From Gemmatimonadaceae bacterium (GTDB lineage: Bacteria; Latescibacterota; UBA2968; UBA8231): a stretch of 26,712 nt of DNA. Below, in pieces: positions 8,620 through 15,487 of this stretch. Each line of letters begins with the position of its first letter. Position 1 is the first letter of the stretch. The stretch is taken from assembly GCA_002726335.1 (NCBI GenBank), contig PBSR01000185.1:1-26712 (forward strand). The letters run 5' to 3'. The translations under genes and the position numbers were made by a program. The notes beneath the pieces are model-generated. The model did not search any database and was not told the DNA's origin. It saw only the letters and a program-made list of their open reading frames with translations.

Positions 8620-9335
8620 ATGGTGAGAAGGCAGCGGCGCAACTGGTCCATCTCGCCGAACAGCGGGATTCGGTTGAGATCTGCCGCGCCGTGTGTGCCG
8701 TTCTGGAGCGCTGTGGTGCCGTCGGCTTCACCACGCTCGCGAGAATGCTCTCGAGCAGGAGCCAGGACGTCTGTGAGCAAGCTCTGGTCACACTCATGTA
8801 CAACTTCGATGTCGCACTGCCCACGTTGGAAGACTCTGTCCGTGAATCGGATGGGGATGAACGACACTTCATTGAGCGGCTCATCGACGCGGGAAGACGA
8901 CTGCAACAGTCAGAAGTCCTCTGCTGGACGATGCGCCCGGCGACGCTGGCGCGGGTTGTTGCCCTTGGCGACAAGCCCGCGTCCGCCCGGTTGGGCAAGG
9001 AACTGATATCCGCGGGCAAACGCGACGCCTACCATGCCTCACGTGGTCTCGTCTATGTGGGCCAGGCGGCGGTTGCCGAGCTGCTGGAGCCACTCCAAAG
9101 CCCGGAGCCACTCGTCCGTCGCCGCGCTTGCGAAGCCCTGCGCGATCTGGCGGCACCCGAATCCCGCCCGGCGTTGCGGGCAGCCCTGCAGGACACGGAC
9201 GTCGGCGTGCGGATCAACGCCACCCGTGCGCTCGGCCGGATCGGCCATGCCGGAGACCTTGAACTGCTACGATCCCGACCTGGCGACAAATCACGGGCCG
9301 TGCGACGTGCGGTTCGAGAGGCCCTGGACAGGTGA
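8610..9335 (+). CDS. HEAT-repeat protein, probably 5'-truncated
   Basis: About 241 residues from a GTG at 8610. The open frame extends back to 8529, but that part is antisense to the PhyH remnant. Helical repeat character is clear towards the C-terminus: AVAELLEPLQSPEPLVRRRA, CEALRDLAAPESRPALRAAL, VRINATRALGRIGHAGDLEL. This is the PBS-lyase-HEAT/HEAT-repeat pattern used as a protein-binding scaffold. Neither GTG 8610 nor the internal ATG 8745 has a convincing Shine-Dalgarno. Coding begins abruptly where the PhyH homology stops, so I read it as the 3' part of a longer gene; a short intact HEAT protein remains possible. There is no signal peptide and no catalytic motif. Confidence 0.55.
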   Translation: MRENGEKAAAQLVHLAEQRDSVEICRAVCAVLERCGAVGFTTLARMLSSRSQDVCEQALVTLMYNFDVALPTLEDSVRESDGDERHFIERLIDAGRRLQQSEVLCWTMRPATLARVVALGDKPASARLGKELISAGKRDAYHASRGLVYVGQAAVAELLEPLQSPEPLVRRRACEALRDLAAPESRPALRAALQDTDVGVRINATRALGRIGHAGDLELLRSRPGDKSRAVRRAVREALDR

Positions 9336-9380
9336 CATTGAGGACATCTACGACGACGAGTCGTAGCTTGAGGTGTGCAA

Positions 9381-9428
9381 ACGACCGGCGTTGACTTGCC
9401 AACAGGACATGATTCGCGGCGCGGTCGT
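9381..9428. promoter_or_regulatory. Inverted repeat upstream of the toroid-like gene
   Basis: Seven-base arms ACGACCG (9381-9387) and CGGTCGT (9422-9428) are perfectly complementary, with a nested GTTG/CAAC pair at 9390-9393/9400-9403. The element lies 36 nt before the GTG start at 9465. It could be a leader hairpin or an operator; no standard promoter is clear beside it. Confidence 0.25.
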
Positions 9429-9450
9429 GGTGAATGAACGAACCCCTCCA

Positions 9451-9458
9451 GAGAAGGA
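9451..9458 (+). promoter_or_regulatory. Ribosome binding site deciding the GTG start at 9465
   Basis: GAGAAGGA ends at 9458. It is directly next to ATG 9459, too close to serve it, but lies 6 nt before the in-frame GTG at 9465. This favours GTG 9465 as the true start. Confidence 0.55.
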
Positions 9459-9464
9459 ATGAGA

Positions 9465-11510
9465 GTGACTGACAGGTCTGCAATGCTCCTGCCTGATGAC
9501 TTCGATGACGAAGTCAACCTGCCCGGGCGCGTGGAGAACGGGAACACTTTCCACGCGACGATTCCGGGTATGCAGCTGGCTGTGCAACTGATCGAACACG
9601 GGACCCCGGTGGATCTCGAACGGGCTGAGCGCGTGCTGGATGCAGTGTTCGAATCTCAGGAGCGCCGTGAGGGAGCGCCGCACTTCGGCAATTTCACCTG
9701 GGAGCGGGAAGATCCCGTGGTGGAAGATCTCAATGCCGTGCATTTCACCGTCATGCCCCTGATCCGCGTGCTGCTGCAACAAGGTGACGCCGTGCCCGAG
9801 AGCCTGCGCGCCAAGGGGCTGCATGGAATCCGGTTGGGGCTGCAGGCCATCGCCCGAATCGATGTGCACCTGCGCTATACGACCATTGCCGCCGCCGACA
9901 TCTTCGACACCTGCATCGGTGGGGAACTGCTGGCCGACGAGGCGATCCTGGCTCGCGGCCGGGACAAGCTGCGCGCCTGGCTGGCATTCACCGATCAGTC
10001 TGGCACGTTCTATGAGTACAACTGTCCAGGTTATACGGGCATGTCCATCGAGCGACTGGCAGAACTGGCGGATCTGACTGGCGATGAGGAGACCCGCGTT
10101 CTGGCGACCTTGTTTGCCGCACGCATGGGGCTGAGTGCTCTGCTGCACGCGCACCCGGCAACGGGGCGCTGGGCCGGCCCTTTCAGCCGGGCCTACCAGT
10201 TCCAGATATCCTGCGCCGGGCCTGCAGAGATCAGTCAGATGCAACACTGGCTCGACAGCGGCACACTGCCGACGTGGCTGTCAGGAGCACTGCGCGACAA
10301 GCCTCTGCCGATAACAGTCCAGGAGACTTCAGACGCCGCCGGCCAGCAGATGATGTCGACCTACCTCTGCGATGCTTTCGCCATGGGAGTTGCCAGCAAG
10401 GATCTGACCAGCCAGGCCAATCGCTTTGTCGAGGGGGAGTCCAGCGTCTTCATCACCCACGCCAAGTGCGGTGACGATGTTTCAGTGCTGGTGAGCAAGT
10501 ACATCCTCGACGAGAAGTGGCTGGGCGACTTTCGTACCACGCCGTCTCGCTCCAACACCCAGCTGCAGCCTGACGAAGGCCGGTTCTACGGTGTGCAGGA
10601 CGGCACGAAGATGATTGGGCTCTACGCACCCAGGGTCATCGGTGCACGTCAGCCCTGTTCGGGTCTGAAGCTTGCCCTGATATGGCAGAGACGGGACCTG
10701 GTGGATGAGATCTGGGTCGATGACCGCAGGATCGAGTCCCTGCCCGCGGACGTGGCTGAAGGCTCTACCATCGTCGTGGGCAGTGGGGAGGCCTGGGTGG
10801 CGGTACGGCCCCTGGCGCGTACACATCTGAGTCACCTGCCGCCGCTACGTCTGGTGGAGCACCAGGGCAGCCTGGCCCTGGAAGTCTACAACTACGAAGG
10901 TGTGGCCAAGACGTTCTGGGAACTGGGCTGGCCCGGCTCCTTCTATCAGGGCCAGCCTCAGTGCGGCTTCTACGCGGAAGTGGCCGAGCGCTCTGCCTGG
11001 GCAGACGGCGCCGTCTTTGCCGCGGCCATCGCGGGGGGCGTGATCGAGGATCACATGCAGGATCGTTTCACCTACGAAGGCGATGAGCAGACCTGCCTGT
11101 GGTCCGTCTCCTACGCGCGGGAGGGGAGTGAGGTCGGTCTCGAGGTGGATCTGATGCAGTGGCAGCTGCAGCGTCGCTGGAACCACGATGGCGAACTGGG
11201 CCTCCCCATGCTGGAGTCTTCTGTGGCTCGCCAGACACGCACAGGGGAGGTCAGTGTGGGAGAAGCGAAACTGTCCTGCGGACCGGCAGCGGCCTGGCTC
11301 TACGCTCACCCGGAAGGGGAGCGTTGGGCCGCCGCCTATCACGGGCCGCAGGCGGCACCCCTGACTCTGGATCTGCCGCGGGGAAAGATCGAGATCGAAG
11401 CCCTCAGCGCGGGTCTGGTCGTGTGGGATCGGGGGGAGGTGACCATCACGTCACTGGGGATGAAGGGCACTCCGATGGTCACGGGCGGGACAGAGGTAAG
11501 GATTCGGTGA
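9465..11510 (+). CDS. Uncharacterised cytoplasmic protein, probable alpha/alpha-toroid (heparinase-like) fold
   Basis: 681 residues from GTG 9465 (683 from ATG 9459). There is no signal peptide or membrane segment. The first 300 or so residues are helical and contain FGNFTWEREDPVVEDLNAV and TFYEYNCPGYTGMSIERLAE, a pattern I associate with the helical barrel of heparinase II/III-like and alginate-lyase-like proteins. The remainder is beta-rich (LRLVEHQGSLALEVYNYEGV, ending LGMKGTPMVTGGTEVRIR) and could form the C-terminal beta-sandwich of such enzymes. A role in binding or cleaving uronate-containing polysaccharide or oligosaccharide is inference from this resemblance; catalytic residues were not identified and a non-enzymatic role is possible. 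The gene stands alone, converging on the SDR gene with an 18-nt gap. Confidence 0.6.
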   Translation: MTDRSAMLLPDDFDDEVNLPGRVENGNTFHATIPGMQLAVQLIEHGTPVDLERAERVLDAVFESQERREGAPHFGNFTWEREDPVVEDLNAVHFTVMPLIRVLLQQGDAVPESLRAKGLHGIRLGLQAIARIDVHLRYTTIAAADIFDTCIGGELLADEAILARGRDKLRAWLAFTDQSGTFYEYNCPGYTGMSIERLAELADLTGDEETRVLATLFAARMGLSALLHAHPATGRWAGPFSRAYQFQISCAGPAEISQMQHWLDSGTLPTWLSGALRDKPLPITVQETSDAAGQQMMSTYLCDAFAMGVASKDLTSQANRFVEGESSVFITHAKCGDDVSVLVSKYILDEKWLGDFRTTPSRSNTQLQPDEGRFYGVQDGTKMIGLYAPRVIGARQPCSGLKLALIWQRRDLVDEIWVDDRRIESLPADVAEGSTIVVGSGEAWVAVRPLARTHLSHLPPLRLVEHQGSLALEVYNYEGVAKTFWELGWPGSFYQGQPQCGFYAEVAERSAWADGAVFAAAIAGGVIEDHMQDRFTYEGDEQTCLWSVSYAREGSEVGLEVDLMQWQLQRRWNHDGELGLPMLESSVARQTRTGEVSVGEAKLSCGPAAAWLYAHPEGERWAAAYHGPQAAPLTLDLPRGKIEIEALSAGLVVWDRGEVTITSLGMKGTPMVTGGTEVRIR

Positions 11511-11528
11511 ACAGGATTGCCGGCAGGC

Positions 11529-12269
11529 TCAGTACGTCGCCCGGCCCCCGCTCACGTCGAAGCAGGCCCCAGTGGCGAAGGTGGACTCGTCCGACACGAG
11601 AAACAGGATGGTAGCGGCCACCTCTTCGGGCTGTCCCAGACGCCCCATGGGAATCCTGGAAGTGAGGAACTCGACCCGCTCGGGTTCCATGCCCTGCAGC
11701 AGGGGCGAATCGATCAATGCCGGGGCGACACAGTTGACCCGGATGCCGTGTTCGAGCATCTCCCTGGCCAGTGTCTTGGTGAAGCAGATGACGCCCGCCT
11801 TCGATACGGAGTAGGGCGCCATGTTGGCGTTGCCCTCTTTGCCGGAGATGGACGCCATCGAGACGATGACGCCTGACTTTTTCGGGACCATGTGACGCAC
11901 GGCGGCGCGGGAGCACAGGTAGGTGCCCTTCAGGTTGATGTCGAGGACGCGATCCCAGTCTTCGACCTGCAGATCGTGTACGGCCGTGTCGCTGCCGACG
12001 ATACCGGCATTGTTGACCAGGATGTCCACGCCGCCGGTATCCTCGATCACTTGAGCAAAGGCTCGATCCACCTGTTCTTCCCGGGACACGTCCGCCGTCA
12101 CAGCCAGGGCGCCGGTGCCGATCTCGGCGGCGGCCCGGGCGCCGCCCGCCTCGTCGATATCGACAATCGCGACACGGGCCCCCTCATCTGCAAGACGCCG
12201 GGCGATGGCGTTGCCGATGCCCTGGGCCGCGCCGGTGACCACGGCGACTCGATCCTGTAGTGGCAGCAT
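11529..12269 (-). CDS. Classical short-chain dehydrogenase/reductase (SDR), FabG-like
   Basis: 246 residues. The start is ATG at 12269, preceded by AGGA 7 nt upstream; the frame remains open far upstream, but that part is antisense to the redoxin-dioxygenase gene. Rossmann motif TGAAQGIG spans residues 12-19. D37 at the end of strand beta2 suggests NAD(H) preference. NNAG is at 86-89. The catalytic set is N112, S140, Y153 and K157 (YSVSK). The C-terminus carries the standard LGQPEEVAATILFLVSDES and VSGG elements. It should oxidise or reduce a sugar, polyol or beta-ketoacyl-type alcohol in the cytoplasm; the substrate is not readable from sequence. It diverges from the redoxin-2OG oxygenase gene with only 27 nt between start codons, so the two may share control. 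Confidence 0.9.
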   Translation of the reverse strand: MLPLQDRVAVVTGAAQGIGNAIARRLADEGARVAIVDIDEAGGARAAAEIGTGALAVTADVSREEQVDRAFAQVIEDTGGVDILVNNAGIVGSDTAVHDLQVEDWDRVLDINLKGTYLCSRAAVRHMVPKKSGVIVSMASISGKEGNANMAPYSVSKAGVICFTKTLAREMLEHGIRVNCVAPALIDSPLLQGMEPERVEFLTSRIPMGRLGQPEEVAATILFLVSDESTFATGACFDVSGGRATY

Positions 12270-12296
12270 GGTGACAATCCTAAACAGGGACGCCAC

Positions 12297-13316
12297 ATGG
12301 CACCAGACAGCGTAGGACCGGGCAGGGGAGAGAGGGCGGCGGATTTCGTGCTGCCCCTCAAACCGAACGGTCAGAAGACGAGGTTCTACGCCAGGGCAGG
12401 AGGTACACCGTCTCTGCTCGTCTTCTTCGGTAGTGGTCCACAAGGATCGGTACAGCACCTGCTTGAGGAGATGGGTGGGATCGGCGACCTGGCCGTCTTT
12501 GGCGTGAACTCTGGGGCGGAAGCCGCCGCCGTGACCTTCCCCCTGCAGATGTTCCGAGACGAGAAGAGCGCCGTGTCCTCGGCGTACGGACTGGGAGAGT
12601 TGCAGGAGGGTGTGGTTCTGGTTCTGGATGCCAACCTGCGAGTACTGGGATCGGTCAGACCTGCAGATGGCGAGACCGCCGTGCAGGAGTTGCAGTCGCT
12701 GCTGGGAGAGGCGCGGAAAGAGGTCGAAGCGCTCGAAATTGGCATCCAGGCACCCGTACTGCTGATCCCGCATGTGCTGGATCGAGAGGTCTGTGAATTC
12801 CTGACACAGGTCTGGCACAACGAGGGGAATCAGGAGACCGGTGTGGAGCAATCGCGAGGGACAGAGAGGGCAGAGACTATCGACCACGGCAACAAGAGCC
12901 GCAGCGACCACATCGTGATGGACGAGAAGCTGATAGGGATGCTGTCGGCCACCATCGGCAGACGGGTGATGCCGGAGATCCAGCGCGCCTTCGCCTATAC
13001 GGCTACGCGCTTCGAGGGATTCAAGATCGCGTGTTACGATTCAGCGTCGGGTGGCTTCTTCAACGCCCACCGGGACAACCTGAGTCCGGCAACGGTCCAT
13101 CGCCGGTTTGCCCTCTCGCTGAGTCTGAACGAAGGCTATGAGGGTGGCTTCCTGCGGTTCCCGGAATTCGGACCACATCTGTATCGACCGGAGCCGGGAT
13201 GTGCGGTGGTCTTCTCCTGTTCCCACCTCCACGAGGTCACGCCGGTGACCGGCGGGAGGCGATTCGTACTTCTGTCCTTTCTGTTTGGCGAAGAACGGAC
13301 CCGGGACAAGGCCTGA
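12297..13316 (+). CDS. Redoxin-like domain fused to a prolyl-4-hydroxylase-type 2OG-Fe(II) dioxygenase
   Basis: 339 residues; ATG follows AGGGA by 6 nt. Residues 11-150 resemble the thioredoxin/peroxiredoxin fold (GERAADFVLP, then PSLLVFFGSGPQGSVQHLLE). The position where the redox cysteine should lie reads FFGSGPQGS (residues 43-51), so the domain has no CxxC or peroxidatic Cys there. Residues 165-335 are a 2-oxoglutarate/Fe(II) oxygenase: FKIACYDSASGGFFNAHRDN supplies H258 and D260, HLHEV the distal H312, and GGRRFVLLSF the 2-oxoglutarate-binding Arg (R321 or R322). The hydroxylase part is expected to be active on a protein or peptide side chain or a small molecule. The redoxin part probably serves binding or structure. 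No signal peptide, so it acts in the cytoplasm. It converges on the polysaccharide deacetylase. Confidence 0.85.
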   Translation: MAPDSVGPGRGERAADFVLPLKPNGQKTRFYARAGGTPSLLVFFGSGPQGSVQHLLEEMGGIGDLAVFGVNSGAEAAAVTFPLQMFRDEKSAVSSAYGLGELQEGVVLVLDANLRVLGSVRPADGETAVQELQSLLGEARKEVEALEIGIQAPVLLIPHVLDREVCEFLTQVWHNEGNQETGVEQSRGTERAETIDHGNKSRSDHIVMDEKLIGMLSATIGRRVMPEIQRAFAYTATRFEGFKIACYDSASGGFFNAHRDNLSPATVHRRFALSLSLNEGYEGGFLRFPEFGPHLYRPEPGCAVVFSCSHLHEVTPVTGGRRFVLLSFLFGEERTRDKA

Positions 13317-13331
13317 GGAACAACTCCCGGG

Positions 13332-14033
13332 TTACGGTCCGGGAAACAACTCCGACAGCGTGCCGATGCGATAGCCGCGGCGTTGGAGTTCAGGGAGTGC
13401 ATCGCCTAATACAGCCGCGGTCCTCTCGCCACGTGACCGACGATCGTGGAGGATGATGATGCCTCCCGGGTGGGCGGCCCAGAGGATGAAGCGACGGGCG
13501 AAACCGGCGGATCGGATGGCCGGATCAAACGGATATACCGATCCAAGAGCGCATCGGTACCCATACGCCGAAAGTGTGTCGAGCATGCTCTCGTTGAACT
13601 TCCCGGCTCCCGGGCGGAACCACTCCGGCTGGACATACTGAGACAGGATCTGATGAGACTCGCGCAGGTCCGCAGAGAACCGGTCGGGAGACATGCGGTT
13701 GCTGCGTTCGTCGCGCGTCTGATGGTTGCCGAGCTCATGACCTTCCTGCAGCATCTGCCGCAGAAGGTGCTCGTTGCCCGGGATCTGTTCGGTGATGATG
13801 AAGAAGGTGGCGTGCACCTGGTGCTGACGCAGGACCTCGAGAATCAATGGGGTCGTCGCCGAGTCCGGGCTGTCGTCGATGGTGATGGCGAGAACGCTGT
13901 CCCCGGTGTCGGCGAAGTACACCACCTCGGGGTGACGTCTGGCGAAATGCCTGGCGAGCCACACCAGCTTCCCCTGACAGGGCCGGGGGAGGATCAGCAG
14001 GGCCAGCAACAGGGCGAGGCCACAGCGTCCCAC
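13332..14033 (-). CDS. Secreted polysaccharide deacetylase (NodB/CE4 family)
   Basis: 233 residues with a short signal peptide (LALLLALLILPRPCQG, residues 6-21). The start is GTG 14033, supported by AAGGAG 6 nt upstream. CE4 motifs: MT1 TIDDSPD (51-57; D53 base, D54 metal); MT2 GHELGNHQTRDE (98-109; H104 as the first zinc His but D108 at the usual second His); MT3 WFRPGAGKFN (138-147); MT5 HPGGIIILHD with H196 as general acid. The family removes N- or O-acetyl groups from chitin, peptidoglycan or related polysaccharides outside the cytoplasm. The His-to-Asp exchange is also found, from memory, in chitin-deacetylase-like relatives, so activity is plausible. It diverges from the MFS operon across 146 nt. 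Confidence 0.85.
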   Translation of the reverse strand: MGRCGLALLLALLILPRPCQGKLVWLARHFARRHPEVVYFADTGDSVLAITIDDSPDSATTPLILEVLRQHQVHATFFIITEQIPGNEHLLRQMLQEGHELGNHQTRDERSNRMSPDRFSADLRESHQILSQYVQPEWFRPGAGKFNESMLDTLSAYGYRCALGSVYPFDPAIRSAGFARRFILWAAHPGGIIILHDRRSRGERTAAVLGDALPELQRRGYRIGTLSELFPGP

Positions 14034-14039
14034 GACACA

Positions 14040-14045
14040 CTCCTT
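14040..14045 (-). promoter_or_regulatory. Ribosome binding site deciding the GTG start of the deacetylase
   Basis: On the minus strand AAGGAG lies 6 nt before GTG 14033, which is directly followed by the signal-peptide coding sequence. No ATG in this frame has comparable support. Confidence 0.7.
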
Positions 14046-14179
14046 CCAGCAACGGTGCGATCACATAGATCCCGTCGCCACGAGGCACCGCCAGGGCCTT
14101 TTCGCTAATTTCCACGATCGGGCGGTCGGGAACAAGCCAACGAGGTCGCCACCGCAGTGCTCTCGTATCCCGGTAGCCC

Positions 14180-15487
14180 ATGGATCCGCAATCCCCGCAA
14201 CACAGCCGTCTCGTCAACGCCTCCCCCGTGTTCTACGGCTGGATCATCCTTGCTGTGGGCGCCATCGGCGGGGTCATGACAAGTCCCGGTCAGACCTACG
14301 CCTTCTCCGCCTTTCTCGATCATTTCATTATCGATCTGGGCCTCAGCCGATCTCTCGTGAGCACGCTCTACACGGCGGGTACACTGGCGGCCAGCTTCGT
14401 CCTGCCTTTCGTCGGCCGCCGTTTCGACCGGCACGGTGCCCGCATCACGATCACACTCTTCAGTCTGTTGCTGGGGCTGGCCTGCATCTACATGAGCTTC
14501 GTACGCAACGCGGTCATGCTCGGTGTCGGCTTCTTCCTGCTGCGCCAGCTGGGCCAAGGGAGCCTGTCCCTGGTGAGCAAGAACGTGATCAATCTCTGGT
14601 GGGTGCGACGTCGAGGCCGGATGATGGGACTCACAGGGGTGATCGGCGCCCTGCTCGGCGGGCTGTTCCCCTATCTCATCAACAGCCTGATCCCCGTCTA
14701 CGGCTGGCGCTGGACGTACGTCATCCTCGGCGTCATGGTGATCGGTGTGATGGTCCCGGTGGGCTGGATCTTCACCCGGGATCGCCCTGAAGATCATGGC
14801 TTGCTGCCGGATGGTGGGACCGCGACCGAGGCGGAGGGCGAGGAGGAGCCACTGGAGACCAACTGGACCCTGGCACAGGTCCTGCGTTGCCCCGCCTTCT
14901 GGGTCACTGCCGTCGGCATGGCGTCGATGAGTATGCTCAACACCGGCCTGTTCTTCCACATCTTCAGCGTCTTCGAAGACGCCGGGCTGTCGTCGACCGT
15001 GGCCGCCTCCGTCTTCGTGCCGATCGCCACCACGGGCGCCGTCATGCAGCTGATCGCCGGACTGCTCGTGGGTCGGGTGCACTTGCGCGTGCTGCTGGCC
15101 TTGGCGCTGATTCTGGAGGCCCTGGTCCTGGTTGTGGCCACCCGGCTTACTTCAGAGCCCATGGCTTACGCCTTCGGTGTGGTCTGGGGGATTCAGGGCG
15201 GCATCGAGATTCTGGTGATGGGAGTGATCTTCGCCAACTACTTCGGCAGACTACATCTGGGGGCTATCGCCGGCTTTGCTTCGACCTTGCTGGTGGCCGC
15301 TTCGGCGCTGGGACCGATGCCGATCGGCGTCGCCCGCGATCTGCTGGGTGGTTACCAGACCGTACTGAGCGCCTCCGCAACCGTACCGCTGGCGCTGGGT
15401 GTGGCGTGCCTGCTGTTCGGCAAACCACCAGCGGCACCACCGACCGACGACAAACCCATGGAGAGAACCGATGTCGGAGATGGTTGA
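14180..15487 (+). CDS. MFS transporter, monocarboxylate/oxalate-formate (OFA-like) type
   Basis: 435 residues with about twelve hydrophobic segments and a central cytoplasmic loop (about 200-230, RPEDHGLLPDGGTATEAEGE). The start FYGWIILAVGAIGGVMTSPG and the loop 2-3 motif GRRFDRHGAR are typical of the MCT/OFA branch of the major facilitator superfamily, whose members move small organic anions across the inner membrane. The substrate and direction cannot be read. No strong Shine-Dalgarno precedes ATG 14180. The last 17 nt overlap the TldD-like gene, so transporter and protease subunits are translated from one message. Confidence 0.85.
   Translation: MDPQSPQHSRLVNASPVFYGWIILAVGAIGGVMTSPGQTYAFSAFLDHFIIDLGLSRSLVSTLYTAGTLAASFVLPFVGRRFDRHGARITITLFSLLLGLACIYMSFVRNAVMLGVGFFLLRQLGQGSLSLVSKNVINLWWVRRRGRMMGLTGVIGALLGGLFPYLINSLIPVYGWRWTYVILGVMVIGVMVPVGWIFTRDRPEDHGLLPDGGTATEAEGEEEPLETNWTLAQVLRCPAFWVTAVGMASMSMLNTGLFFHIFSVFEDAGLSSTVAASVFVPIATTGAVMQLIAGLLVGRVHLRVLLALALILEALVLVVATRLTSEPMAYAFGVVWGIQGGIEILVMGVIFANYFGRLHLGAIAGFASTLLVAASALGPMPIGVARDLLGGYQTVLSASATVPLALGVACLLFGKPPAAPPTDDKPMERTDVGDG

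Noticed and set aside
12270..12911. N-terminal extension of the SDR frame to 460 residues
   Set aside because: The added 214 residues are antisense to the redoxin-2OG oxygenase and show no homology; the SDR fold begins right after ATG 12269.
13326..13343. CCCGG/CCGGG hairpin between convergent genes
   Set aside because: Only 5 bp, overlapping a stop codon, with no T-tract; not convincing as a terminator.
14100..14217. Possible small minus-strand coding remnant (IVEISEKALAVPRGDGIYVI)
   Set aside because: It looks protein-like over about 30 residues but lacks a start, a ribosome binding site and a known family, and part overlaps the MFS start.
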